A DNA stretch of 64,000 bases, taken from Rhizobium sp. Pop5 (GTDB taxonomy: Bacteria > Pseudomonadota > Alphaproteobacteria > Rhizobiales > Rhizobiaceae). Positions 43,121 to 51,574 of this stretch are shown piece by piece (position 1 is the stretch's first letter; every line of letters begins with the position of its first letter). The notes under the pieces are model-generated. The model did no database searches. It saw only the letters and a list, made by a program, of their open reading frames with translations, and had not been told where the DNA came from. The stretch covers positions 439,519 to 503,518 of the forward strand of contig NZ_CP099401.1 in the NCBI RefSeq assembly GCF_024721175.1, in the 5' to 3' direction. Position numbers and translations under genes: made by a program.

Positions 43121-43825
43121 ATGGCGCCGCGCATTCTCGTCGTCGACGACGAACCTCACATCCGCGATGTGATCTGCTTTGCCCTCGATCGCGCCGGTCT
43201 CGTATCGGCGGTGGCTCGCAACGGCACCGAAGCGATGGCGGCCTTCCGCCGCGGCAATCTCGATCTCATCATTCTCGATATTGGCATGCCTGACATGGAC
43301 GGTCTGGATGTCTGCCAGCAGATCCGCAAGACTTCGGGCCTGCCGATCCTGTTTCTTTCGGCGCGCGACGAGGAGATCGACAGGGTGTTGGGTCTCGAAA
43401 TCGGCGGGGACGACTATGTCACCAAACCTTTCAGCCCACGCGAACTCGTCGCGAGGGTAAAGGCCATCCTGAAGCGTAGCGGCAGTGAAACAGAACCCGA
43501 CAGACGACACGCCACCCTGGTTGCCGGCGACCTCAGCCTCGATCGCCGCGGCAGGACGGTCATGTTCGGCGATAATGCCATCGCTGTGACAGCGCTGGAA
43601 TTCGCCATCCTCGACGCATTGCTGTCACATCAGGATATGGTCTTCAGTCGCGAACAGCTGATGGAAGCGGCCTATGGTCCGAACACCTATGTCTCCGACC
43701 GGACGATCGACAGCCATATCCGCAATATCAGGGCCAAATTCGTCGCCGCCGGCGGTTCCGGGGTTATCGCAACCGTTCACGGTATCGGCTTCAAGCTCGG
43801 CGGCGACGTCGGGAGGAAGGCCTGA
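43121..43825 (+). CDS. OmpR/CreB-type response regulator
   Basis: 234 residues. Receiver domain 1-120 with acidic pocket (ILVVDDEPHI), phospho-acceptor Asp53 in IILDIGMPDMDG, Thr/Ser in FLSAR and Lys in DDYVTKPFSPRELVARV; winged-helix effector domain at about 135-230 (VTALEFAILDALLSHQDMVF, then SREQLMEAAYGPNTYVSDRT and the wing GIGFKLG). AGGACTGGCA precedes the ATG. Its stop overlaps the kinase start, so the two are a cognate pair. Confidence 0.92.
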   Translation: MAPRILVVDDEPHIRDVICFALDRAGLVSAVARNGTEAMAAFRRGNLDLIILDIGMPDMDGLDVCQQIRKTSGLPILFLSARDEEIDRVLGLEIGGDDYVTKPFSPRELVARVKAILKRSGSETEPDRRHATLVAGDLSLDRRGRTVMFGDNAIAVTALEFAILDALLSHQDMVFSREQLMEAAYGPNTYVSDRTIDSHIRNIRAKFVAAGGSGVIATVHGIGFKLGGDVGRKA

Positions 43826-44847
43826 TGCCGGCGCCTAAAGTCCGTACGAAGTGGCGGCCGACCTTGGCGCTGATCGTCTATGCCGTGCTTTTGACCGTCA
43901 TGACGCTGCCGATCCTGATCGTCGTCTGGTTTCGCGCCGTCGAGGCGAATTCGAACGGAATGGCGCCGACGGAAATCGGCGCCCTCGTCGTCGTCCTCCT
44001 GTTGACGCTCGGTGTTGCCTATGTGCTGACGCGCACCATTACCGGGCCCATCGACGCCCTGATCGCCCGCGCGGAAGAGATCGCCCGCGGCGGCAAGGCG
44101 GCGATCCGGCCGCTCGAAAGCCACGGAACGCGCGAGATTGCGGTGCTATCGCAAAGCTTCCTCGATCTCGCGGGGAAACTGGTCGATCGTACCGAATATG
44201 TCCGCTCCTTTGCCGCTCACGTCTCTCATGAGCTGAAGTCGCCGCTGACAGCTATCCGCGGTGCGGCGGAGCTTTTGCGCGACGATGACGGCGAGCGGCA
44301 GATGACGAAAGCGCAGCGCCTGCATTTTCTCGACAATATCGTCGCCGACGCGGTGCGGCTGGACGCATTGCTGCAGCGGCTGAGAGAGCTTGCGCAAGCG
44401 GAAACACCTTTGGCCGAGGGCCAGATCAGCGTCGCGGACATCGTATCCTTGCTGCGTGGGCGATTTCCCGCCCTCGAGATATCAGGCGCAGGCGACATGG
44501 CAATATCGGTTTCTCTTCCCCAGGAAGCAGCCGGAATCGTCTTTGCCAACCTTGCCGAAAACGCCCTGCAGCACGGCGCCACGATGTTGGAACTCGCAGT
44601 GTCGGTCGATACCCGAACGGCCGTCATTCTTGTCCGCGACGACGGCAGCGGCATTTCCGAGGCAAATTGCGAGCGTGTTTTTCAGCCGTTCTTCTCGACC
44701 CGACGCGAACAGGGCGGCACGGGCATGGGTCTCGGCATCGTCCGCGCCATGCTGAGCTCTCATGGCGGCACGATCCACCTTCGGCAGACGACCGGCACCG
44801 GCGCCGAGTTCGAAATCACCCTCCCCGCCCAATCCACGCGCGGCTGA
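43825..44847 (+). CDS. Sensor histidine kinase lacking a periplasmic sensor
   Basis: 340 residues. Two membrane helices at about 13-33 and 47-66 are separated by only some 13 residues, so there is no room for an extracellular sensor. HAMP follows (RTITGPIDALIARAEEI), then HisKA with His135 in HVSHELKSPLTAI, and HATPase with NLAENALQHGA (N-box), DDGSGI (G1) and TGMGLGIVRAML (G2). Intramembrane-sensing kinases of this shape often respond through a partner membrane protein, for which the DUF4173 protein is the obvious candidate. Start overlaps the regulator's stop (TGATG). Confidence 0.9.
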   Translation: MPAPKVRTKWRPTLALIVYAVLLTVMTLPILIVVWFRAVEANSNGMAPTEIGALVVVLLLTLGVAYVLTRTITGPIDALIARAEEIARGGKAAIRPLESHGTREIAVLSQSFLDLAGKLVDRTEYVRSFAAHVSHELKSPLTAIRGAAELLRDDDGERQMTKAQRLHFLDNIVADAVRLDALLQRLRELAQAETPLAEGQISVADIVSLLRGRFPALEISGAGDMAISVSLPQEAAGIVFANLAENALQHGATMLELAVSVDTRTAVILVRDDGSGISEANCERVFQPFFSTRREQGGTGMGLGIVRAMLSSHGGTIHLRQTTGTGAEFEITLPAQSTRG

Positions 44848-44870
44848 GGCAGAGCCCTCGAATTGAGCCG

Positions 44871-45509
44871 TCAGCTTTTCAGGTAGCTGACGACAGCGTC
44901 GGCGATCATTCCACGATGGCGTTCGATAGTTTCGCCCTCGGAGAGATTACGCCGGAAGATCGTGCCGAACGTGTAGCGGTTCGAAACGCGAAAGAAGCAG
45001 AAGGCGCTGATCATCATATGGATGTCGATCGGATCGGCCTTGCGCCGGAAGACGCCCTGGTCGAAGCCGCGCTCCAGAATGCCGGCGATAGTCTCGATGA
45101 TGGAGACGTTGAGATCGCGGATCGCCTCCGAGCGCAGCATATGCGCAGCGTGATGGATATTCTCGATGCTGACGAGGCGGACGAAGTCGGGATTGGCCTC
45201 ATCGTGATCGAAGGTCGTAGAAATCAGCGTCCGTAACGCCGCCTCCGGCTCGAGATTGGAGAGATGCAGATCGGATTCCAGCGAGCGGATCTTGCGATAG
45301 GACTGTTCGAGGACGGCGAGGTAGAGCCCCTCCTTGCTGCCGAAATAATAATAGATCATCCGCTTCGAGGTGCGCGTCTTCTCGGCGATCGAGTCGACGC
45401 GGGCGCCGGCCAGCCCATGGGTCGAGAATTCCTCGGTGGCGACGAGGAGAATATCCTCCTTCGTCTGCTGTGGATCATTCTTTCGGCCGTTTTCGCCCCG
45501 TTCCGCCAT
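44871..45509 (-). CDS. TetR-family regulator of the quinate/shikimate cluster
   Basis: 212 residues. N-terminal TetR domain at about 14-62 (TKEDILLVATEEFSTHGLAG, then RVDSIAEKTRTSKRMIYYYF), then a TetR_C ligand domain. Transcribed away from the TRAP operon at 45790 across 280 bases, in which a palindrome overlaps the likely -35 box. It probably represses transporter and degradative enzymes until quinate, shikimate or an intermediate is present. No ligand-contact residues can be assigned. Confidence 0.88.
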   Translation of the reverse strand: MAERGENGRKNDPQQTKEDILLVATEEFSTHGLAGARVDSIAEKTRTSKRMIYYYFGSKEGLYLAVLEQSYRKIRSLESDLHLSNLEPEAALRTLISTTFDHDEANPDFVRLVSIENIHHAAHMLRSEAIRDLNVSIIETIAGILERGFDQGVFRRKADPIDIHMMISAFCFFRVSNRYTFGTIFRRNLSEGETIERHRGMIADAVVSYLKS

Positions 45510-45645
45510 AAGTCTGATGACCGCTCTTTCTAATCTCTTGCTTTATCTATCGAATTTCGGCGTTCGGCTGCATGTGAAGCAAATGCTTCAGTCTGCGTGC
45601 CCGTCAGTCTTATTCACGTTGGCGGCATGTTTCAATAGATGTCGC

Positions 45646-45667
45646 TTGACATACGAACTAGTTAGTA
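45646..45667 (+). promoter_or_regulatory. Promoter -35 with overlapping TetR-type palindrome
   Basis: TTGACA at 45646-45651 is immediately followed by TACGAACTAGTTAGTA (45652-45667), a near-perfect palindrome with core AACTAGTT. A bound repressor would cover the spacer of the promoter serving the TRAP operon at 45790. The -10 box is weak (around 45668). Also present downstream is a small inverted repeat AGACGCGC...GCGTGTCT near 45723-45742 in the leader. Confidence 0.5.
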
Positions 45668-45789
45668 CATTTTGAGGAGGCGAACAGCGGAGGGGTTGAT
45701 CGCAACGGCAATACCTCGGTTAAGACGCGCATTGGCGTGTCTGAGGACGGTCGGCCGGCAGAAGCAAGGCCACGCTTGGGGAGGAGCGC

Positions 45790-46353
45790 ATGACCCGCAT
45801 CATCGATTACTATTTCTTCGTGCTGAAGGTGACGATCGCCCTGCTGCTGGCGGCCATGGTGGTGCTCGTCTTCGGCAATGTCGTGCTTCGCTACGCCTTC
45901 AATCAGGGCATTACCTCCTCGGAGGAGCTGTCGCGCATTTTCTTCATATGGCTGACTTTCCTCGGCGCCGTTCTGGCGATGCGCGAGCACGCTCATCTCG
46001 GAGTGGATTCGCTGATCACGCGCCTCCCGAAACCTGTCGCCAAGCTCGCTGTGCTTCTCGGTTACGGCATGATGCTGGTCGCTACATGGCTGATGATCAG
46101 CGGCAGTTGGACCCAGACGCTGATCAATCTTCACGTCTCGGCCCCGGCGACCGGAATTTCGATGGGCGTCTTCTACGGCGCGGGGCTCGCCTTCGGCGTG
46201 CCGGCCCTTTTCATCCTGCTCTGGGACGCTTTCGCGATTGCGACCGATCGCATCGACGTGACGACCGCGGCACTTGTTCGTGACAGCGAGGAGCAGGCGG
46301 CGCTCGAAGATCCAGCGCAGACGGCCTTTCCCGTTCTGAAGCCGAAGCATTGA
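45790..46353 (+). CDS. TRAP transporter small permease (DctQ)
   Basis: 187 residues with four membrane helices. DctQ features: NVVLRYAFNQGITSSEELSR and IWLTFLGAVLAMREHAHLGV near residues 35-80. GAGGAGCGC precedes the ATG. First gene of the TRAP-shikimate operon and partner of the DctM subunit ten bases downstream. TRAP systems import organic acids with a sodium or proton gradient. Confidence 0.92.
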   Translation: MTRIIDYYFFVLKVTIALLLAAMVVLVFGNVVLRYAFNQGITSSEELSRIFFIWLTFLGAVLAMREHAHLGVDSLITRLPKPVAKLAVLLGYGMMLVATWLMISGSWTQTLINLHVSAPATGISMGVFYGAGLAFGVPALFILLWDAFAIATDRIDVTTAALVRDSEEQAALEDPAQTAFPVLKPKH

Positions 46354-46363
46354 GGAGCGCGCC

Positions 46364-47644
46364 ATGACCGTCACCATCTTCCTCGGCGCTCTTCTCGGCC
46401 CGATGGCGCTCGGCGTACCGATCGCCTTTGCCCTCATCATCACCGGTGTCGCGCTGATGATGTATCTTGGCATGTTCGACGCGCAGATCGTCGCGCAGAA
46501 CGTGCTGAATGGCGCCGACAGCTTCCCGCTAATGGCCGTGCCCTTCTTCCTGCTTGCCGGCGAGGTGATGAATACCGGCGGCCTTTCGCGCCGCATCGTC
46601 AATCTCGCCATGGCCATGGTCGGGCATGTGCGCGGCGGCCTCGGCTTTGTCGCGATCTTCGCGGCCTGCGTTCTCTCCAGCCTTTCCGGTTCCGCCGTCG
46701 CCGATGCGGCAGCCCTCGGCGCCCTGCTCTTTCCGATGATGCTGAAATCGGGCCACGATCCGGCCCGTGCCGGCGGTCTGCTGGCTTCGGCCTCGATCAT
46801 CGGCCCGATCATCCCGCCCTCGATCGGTTTCATCCTTTATGGCGTCATCGGCGGGGTCTCGATCACCAAGCTGTTTCTGGCCGGCATCTTTCCGGGCCTG
46901 ATGATCGGTGCTGCCCTTTGCGTTACATGGCTGATCGTGGCACGCAAGGAACAGTTCGCCCTGCCGCCGAAACAAAGCGGCGCCGTACGGATGAAGGCGT
47001 TCGTCGAAAGCATCTGGGCGCTGATGCTTCCCGTCATCATCATCGTCGGCCTGAAATTCGGCGTGTTCACGCCGACCGAAGCCGGCGTCGTCGCGGCGGT
47101 CTATTCGCTCTTCGTGTCGATGGTCATTTATCGCGAATTGCCGCCGTCGCGGCTGTTCGAGGTCTTTGTCGCCGCTGCGAAAATCACCTCGGTGGTGATG
47201 TTCCTCGTCGCCTGCGCCGCCGTTTCAGCCTGGCTGATCACAGTCGCCGACGTGCCCGGCGAGCTTGCGGCCCTCGTCGAGCCCCTCATGGGCAATCAGA
47301 CGTTGCTCTTGCTTGCGATCATGGTGCTGATCGTTGTGGTCGGTACGGCCATGGACATGACGCCGACGATTCTCGTCATGACGCCGGTGTTGATGCCCAT
47401 CATCAAGCAGGCTGGGATCGACCCGATCTATTTCGGCGTGCTGTTCATCATCAACAATTCGATCGGGCTGATAACGCCGCCCGTCGGCACCGTGCTCAAC
47501 GTCATTTGCGGCGTTTCCAAGCTCTCGATGGAAGAACTGATGAAGGGCGTCATCCCCTTCATGATCGCCGAACTGATCGTTCTGTTTCTGCTCGTTCTTT
47601 TCCCCGCGCTGGTGACCGCTCCGGTCGCCTGGTTCGGTCACTGA
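46364..47644 (+). CDS. TRAP transporter large permease (DctM)
   Basis: 426 residues, the standard size, about 12 membrane helices. Family motifs: NGADSFPLMAVPFFLLAGEV, LSGSAVADAAALGALLFPMM, IIGPIIPPSIGFILYGVIGG, and NNSIGLITPPVGTVLNVICG. Carries the actual transport pathway for the carboxylate delivered by the 47716-48729 binding protein. Given the following enzymes, quinate, shikimate or a similar hydroxylated cyclic acid is the likely solute. Confidence 0.93.
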   Translation: MTVTIFLGALLGPMALGVPIAFALIITGVALMMYLGMFDAQIVAQNVLNGADSFPLMAVPFFLLAGEVMNTGGLSRRIVNLAMAMVGHVRGGLGFVAIFAACVLSSLSGSAVADAAALGALLFPMMLKSGHDPARAGGLLASASIIGPIIPPSIGFILYGVIGGVSITKLFLAGIFPGLMIGAALCVTWLIVARKEQFALPPKQSGAVRMKAFVESIWALMLPVIIIVGLKFGVFTPTEAGVVAAVYSLFVSMVIYRELPPSRLFEVFVAAAKITSVVMFLVACAAVSAWLITVADVPGELAALVEPLMGNQTLLLLAIMVLIVVVGTAMDMTPTILVMTPVLMPIIKQAGIDPIYFGVLFIINNSIGLITPPVGTVLNVICGVSKLSMEELMKGVIPFMIAELIVLFLLVLFPALVTAPVAWFGH

Positions 47645-47715
47645 ATTCGCCTGTCACGGCGATGGAATATCAACGCGGCCGGAGGGAGATGCCGGTCTTA
47701 TCCTGGGAGGAAAAC

Positions 47716-48729
47716 ATGCTGAATAGATTGACGAAGCTGGCGCTGGGACTGGCGCCGCCCATTGCGCTCTTGGCGAGCCCAGCAATGGCCGAAATCCGTG
47801 AACACAGCCTCAAATTCGCCGCCGCCAACAACAAGGGCCATCCACAGGTCATGGGCATGGAAAAGTTCGCCGAGCTGGTGAAGGAAAAGAGCGGCGGCAA
47901 GATCGAGGTCAAGCTGTTTCCGGGCGGCGTGCTCGGCGGCGATGTCCAGACGGTATCGGCCCTGCAGGGCGGCGTCATCGAGATGACGGTGCTCAACGCC
48001 GGCATTCTCTCGAGCAACATCAAACAGTTCGGCGCCGTCGACCTGCCGTTCCTCTTTAATAGCGGCGAAGAAGCCGACAAGATCATGGACGGCGCCTTCG
48101 GCACTGGCCTGATGAAGCTGCTGCCCGACACCGGGCTCGTCGGTCTCGCCTATTGGGAACTCGGCTTCCGCAACCTCACAAACAACCGCCATGCCGTCAC
48201 CAAGCTCGAGGATATCAAGGGCCTGAAGATCCGCACGATCCAGTCGCCGATCCCGATCGAGCTCTTCAACAGTCTCGGTGCCAATGCGGTGCCCCTGCCC
48301 TATACGGAACTCTATACGGCGCTTGAGACCGGCACCGTCGACGGCCAGGAGAACCCGGCCGCCAACATCGTCAACGCCAAGTTCTACGAAGTGCAGAAGT
48401 ACATGACGGTCACCCGTCACCAGTACAATCCGCAGATCGTGCTTATCAGCAAGAAGTTCTGGGACGGATTGAACGATGAAGAGAAAGCGATCTTCCAGTC
48501 CGCCGCGACGGAAGCCCGCGACTATCAGCGCAAGGTTTCCAGGGAGCAGGACGCCAAGGCGATGGGGGAAATCAAGAAGACCGGCATGGAAGTGGCCGAA
48601 CTCAGCCCGGAAGAAACACAGAAGCTGCGCGACGCCGTCAAGCCGCTGATCGACAAGTTTGCGGCGCAGATCGGCGCCGATACGGTCACGCAGCTCTTCA
48701 AGGAACTCGACGCGGTTCGCGGCAAGTAA
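47716..48729 (+). CDS. TRAP transporter binding protein (DctP)
   Basis: 337 residues; ATG 47716 after GGGAGGAAAAC starts a signal peptide (cleavage after AMA at residue 24). DctP features: VKLFPGGVLGGDVQTVSALQ, ELGFRNLTNNRHAV with the carboxylate-binding Arg (about residue 155), TIQSPIPIELFNSLGANAVP and PYTELYTALETGTVDGQENP. Order here (Q, M, P) differs from the more common P, Q, M. A GGGCC-rich gap of 63 bases separates it from the shikimate dehydrogenase gene. Confidence 0.92.
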   Translation: MLNRLTKLALGLAPPIALLASPAMAEIREHSLKFAAANNKGHPQVMGMEKFAELVKEKSGGKIEVKLFPGGVLGGDVQTVSALQGGVIEMTVLNAGILSSNIKQFGAVDLPFLFNSGEEADKIMDGAFGTGLMKLLPDTGLVGLAYWELGFRNLTNNRHAVTKLEDIKGLKIRTIQSPIPIELFNSLGANAVPLPYTELYTALETGTVDGQENPAANIVNAKFYEVQKYMTVTRHQYNPQIVLISKKFWDGLNDEEKAIFQSAATEARDYQRKVSREQDAKAMGEIKKTGMEVAELSPEETQKLRDAVKPLIDKFAAQIGADTVTQLFKELDAVRGK

Positions 48730-48792
48730 GCGGATCGGGGCCCGCGGTGACCCTGCGGGCCTTTCCATCACGAGAGAAATGGGAATTGGCGC

Positions 48793-49653
48793 ATGGCCGA
48801 GACACTCCTGAAACCGTTGAAGGCGGGGCTGATCGGCTCCGGCATCCAAGCCTCGCTGACGCCTGCCATGCATATGAAAGAGGGTACCGCGCAGGGGCTG
48901 GACTACGTCTACGAACTGATCGATCTCGCCAAGCTGGAGACATCGCCGGCCGATCTTCCGGCACTTCTCGAAGATGCAGAAAAACGCGGCCTTGCGGGCC
49001 TCAACATCACCCATCCCTGCAAGCAGATCGTCATCCCGTTGCTGGACGATCTATCACCCGAAGCCCGGGCGCTCGGCGCCGTCAATACCGTGGTGCTGAA
49101 GGATAACAGGCGCTTCGGCCACAATACCGACTGGTGGGGTTTTGCCGAGAGTTTCCGGCGCGGGCTGCCGCAAGCCGATCTTTCCTCGGCCGTGCAACTC
49201 GGAGCCGGCGGAGCGGGTGTCGCGACCGCCTATGCGATCCTGACGCTCGGCCTGAAGAGCCTGACGGTCTTCGATCGCGAGCATCAGCGCGCTGTCGATC
49301 TGGCAGAAACGATGTCCGCGCTCGTTCCCGATGCGTCGATCACCGCCGGCAGTGACCTTGAAGCCGCAATGAAGACGGCGTCCGGGCTGATCCACGCGAC
49401 GCCGACCGGCATGGCCAAATATCCCGGCACGCCGCTTCCGCCCGACCTTCTGCAAGAGCGGCATTGGGTCGCCGAGATCGTCTACTTCCCCTTGGAGACC
49501 GAGCTATTGCGGCAGGCAAGGCAGCGCGGCTGCCGGACGCTTGATGGCGGCGGCATGGCGGTGTTCCAGGCGGTCGGCGCCTTTCGCCTGATCACCGGTA
49601 GGGAACCTGATGCGGGCCGCATGCTTGCTCACTTCAAGACCATGACGACTTAA
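48793..49653 (+). CDS. Shikimate/quinate dehydrogenase (catabolic AroE paralogue)
   Basis: 286 residues. N-terminal substrate motif LIGSGIQASLTPAMH (the usual Ser-x-Ser reads SLTP), catalytic Lys77 in NITHPCKQ and Asp113 in HNTDWWGF, Rossmann motif LGAGGAGVATAYAI (about 136-149), and C-terminal DGGGMAVFQAVGAFRLITG. Oxidises shikimate (and perhaps quinate) to the 3-dehydro acid with NAD(P). Placement between a TRAP importer and a 3-dehydroshikimate dehydratase shows a degradative rather than biosynthetic role. After the Rossmann turn the residue is Asp in VFDREHQR, which favours NAD+ over NADP+; this last point is inference. Confidence 0.9.
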   Translation: MAETLLKPLKAGLIGSGIQASLTPAMHMKEGTAQGLDYVYELIDLAKLETSPADLPALLEDAEKRGLAGLNITHPCKQIVIPLLDDLSPEARALGAVNTVVLKDNRRFGHNTDWWGFAESFRRGLPQADLSSAVQLGAGGAGVATAYAILTLGLKSLTVFDREHQRAVDLAETMSALVPDASITAGSDLEAAMKTASGLIHATPTGMAKYPGTPLPPDLLQERHWVAEIVYFPLETELLRQARQRGCRTLDGGGMAVFQAVGAFRLITGREPDAGRMLAHFKTMTT

Positions 49654-49675
49654 CGCTATTGCAAGGACCACTTCG

Positions 49676-51565
49676 ATGAAGACATCGATTGCGACCGTTT
49701 CGCTGAGCGGCGATCTGCGCGACAAGCTGGAGGCGATCGCCAAGGCCGGTTTCGACGGGGTGGAGATTTTCGAGAACGATTTCCTGATCTTCGACGAGAG
49801 CCCGAAGGAGGTCGGCCGGATGGTGCGCGATCTCGGCATGGAGATCACGCTCTTTCAGCCGTTTCGCGATTTCGAAGGTATGCCCGAGCCGCTGCGCGGA
49901 CGCACTTTCGATCGGGCAGAGCGCAAATTTGATCTCATGCAGGAGATGGGCACGGATCTCGTGCTCGTCTGCTCGAATGTTTCGCCGGCTGCCCTCGGTG
50001 GCCTTGACCGCGCGGCAGCGGATTTTCATGAACTCGGCGAGCGCGCCGCCAAACGCGGGCTGCGCGTCGGTTATGAGGCGCTCGCCTGGGGCCGCCACAT
50101 TCACGACCATCGCGACGCCTGGGAGATTGTCCGGCGAGCCGATCATCCCAATATCGGCCTGATCCTCGACAGCTTTCATACGCTGTCGCGCAAGATCGAC
50201 GTCAATTCGATCCGGTCTATCCCGAAGGAGAAAATCTTCATCATCCAGCTTGCTGATGCGCCGTTGATCGACATGGACCTGCTCTACTGGAGCCGGCACT
50301 TCCGCAACATGCCTGGTGAAGGCGACCTGCCGGTGCTCGACTTCATGAAGGCTGTGGCCGCAACCGGCTATGACGGCTATCTTTCGCTGGAGATCTTCAA
50401 CGACCAGTTCCGCGGCGGTTCGCCAAACGCGATTGCCGTCGACGGTCGACGCTCGCTGATCTATCTCGGAGACCAGGTGAAGCGGCAGCAGCCGGAGAGC
50501 GCGCTGCCGGTGCCCGCCATGCCGCCGCGCGCTGCCGTCGAGGGCATAGCCTTCATCGAGTTCACCGCCGATGAAGACGAGGCGCCGGAACTCGAGGCCC
50601 TGTTTGCAAGCCTCGGTTTTCGCAAGGCTGCCAAGCACAAGACCAAGCGCGTCACGGTCTTCCGCCAGGGCGCCATCAATCTCGTCGTCAACACGGAGCA
50701 GAAAGGCTTTGCCAGTGCCTCTTACGCCGTCCATGGCACTTCGGCCTATGCCGCCGGGCTGATGGTCGACGATGCCGAGGCAGCCCTGCAGCGCGCGACG
50801 GCGCTCGGCGCCGAACGGTTCGCGCAATCGCTCGACGCCGGCGAGATCGAAATGCCGGCGGTGCGCGGCGTCGGCGGCGGCGTCCTTTATTTCCTCGACC
50901 GCAAGACCGATCTTGGCCGCATCTGGGAGATCGAATTCGATGCGATCGAGGACGATGCCGCTCCGCAGCCGGCTGGGCTGCAATCGATCGACCATATGGC
51001 GCAGACGATGAAATACGAGGAGCTGCTGACCTGGCTCCTGTTTTACACCTCGCTCGTCGAAGCTGAGAAGACGCCGATGGTCGATATCGTCGATCCCTCC
51101 GGCATCGTCCGCAGCCAGGTCGTGGAAAATCGAGAAGGATCTCTGCGCATCACCTTGAACGGCGCGGAAAATCGCAACACGCTGGCCGGCCGCTTCATCG
51201 CCGAAACCTTCGGCTCCGGCATCCAGCATCTCGCCTTCAGGACCGACGACATATTCGCGACCGCCGCGGCCCTTGCCGCAAACGGCTTCGTCTCGCTTGC
51301 GATTTCGCCAAACTATTATGACGATCTCGAAGCCCGCTTCGGCCTCGACGCCGAATTTGCCGATCGCCTCAAGGCCAACAATATCCTCTATGATCGCGAC
51401 GATTCCGGCGAGTATCTCCAGCTCTATAGCCCAACCTATGGCGAGGGACTGTTCTTCGAGGTCGTCGAGCGGCGCGGTTATCGGGGTTATGGCGCAGCAA
51501 ACGCCATCTTCAGGATCGCAGCGCTGAGGAAACATCTGAGGCCGACGGGCCTGCCCCGCGCCTGA
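49676..51565 (+). CDS. quiC1: Fused 3-dehydroshikimate dehydratase (QuiC1-like: TIM barrel plus HPPD-like domain)
   Basis: 629 residues. Residues about 1-270 form an AP_endonuc_2-type barrel with metal ligands in YEALAWGRHIHDH (Glu, His), ILDSFHTLS (Asp, His), QLADAP and SLEIFND (Glu). Residues about 285-610 are two VOC halves related to 4-hydroxyphenylpyruvate dioxygenase, with GIQHLAFRTDDIF and the terminal QLYSPTYGEGLFFEVVERRG holding the metal His and Glu. Such fusions are the QuiC1 dehydratases that convert 3-dehydroshikimate to protocatechuate. It follows the shikimate dehydrogenase by 22 bases. No protocatechuate-cleaving genes are in this window. Confidence 0.85.
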   Translation: MKTSIATVSLSGDLRDKLEAIAKAGFDGVEIFENDFLIFDESPKEVGRMVRDLGMEITLFQPFRDFEGMPEPLRGRTFDRAERKFDLMQEMGTDLVLVCSNVSPAALGGLDRAAADFHELGERAAKRGLRVGYEALAWGRHIHDHRDAWEIVRRADHPNIGLILDSFHTLSRKIDVNSIRSIPKEKIFIIQLADAPLIDMDLLYWSRHFRNMPGEGDLPVLDFMKAVAATGYDGYLSLEIFNDQFRGGSPNAIAVDGRRSLIYLGDQVKRQQPESALPVPAMPPRAAVEGIAFIEFTADEDEAPELEALFASLGFRKAAKHKTKRVTVFRQGAINLVVNTEQKGFASASYAVHGTSAYAAGLMVDDAEAALQRATALGAERFAQSLDAGEIEMPAVRGVGGGVLYFLDRKTDLGRIWEIEFDAIEDDAAPQPAGLQSIDHMAQTMKYEELLTWLLFYTSLVEAEKTPMVDIVDPSGIVRSQVVENREGSLRITLNGAENRNTLAGRFIAETFGSGIQHLAFRTDDIFATAAALAANGFVSLAISPNYYDDLEARFGLDAEFADRLKANNILYDRDDSGEYLQLYSPTYGEGLFFEVVERRGYRGYGAANAIFRIAALRKHLRPTGLPRA

Positions 51566-51574
51566 GGCGCCATA

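Noticed and set aside
41592..43121. A 509-codon open frame on the minus strand
   Set aside because: Antisense to the DUF4173 gene; composition dominated by Gln, Arg, Glu and Asp with no recognisable domain.
49634..51535. A 633-codon open frame on the minus strand
   Set aside because: It lies entirely antisense to the QuiC1 gene, has no family motifs and is low-complexity in charged residues, as expected for the reverse frame of a G+C-rich gene.
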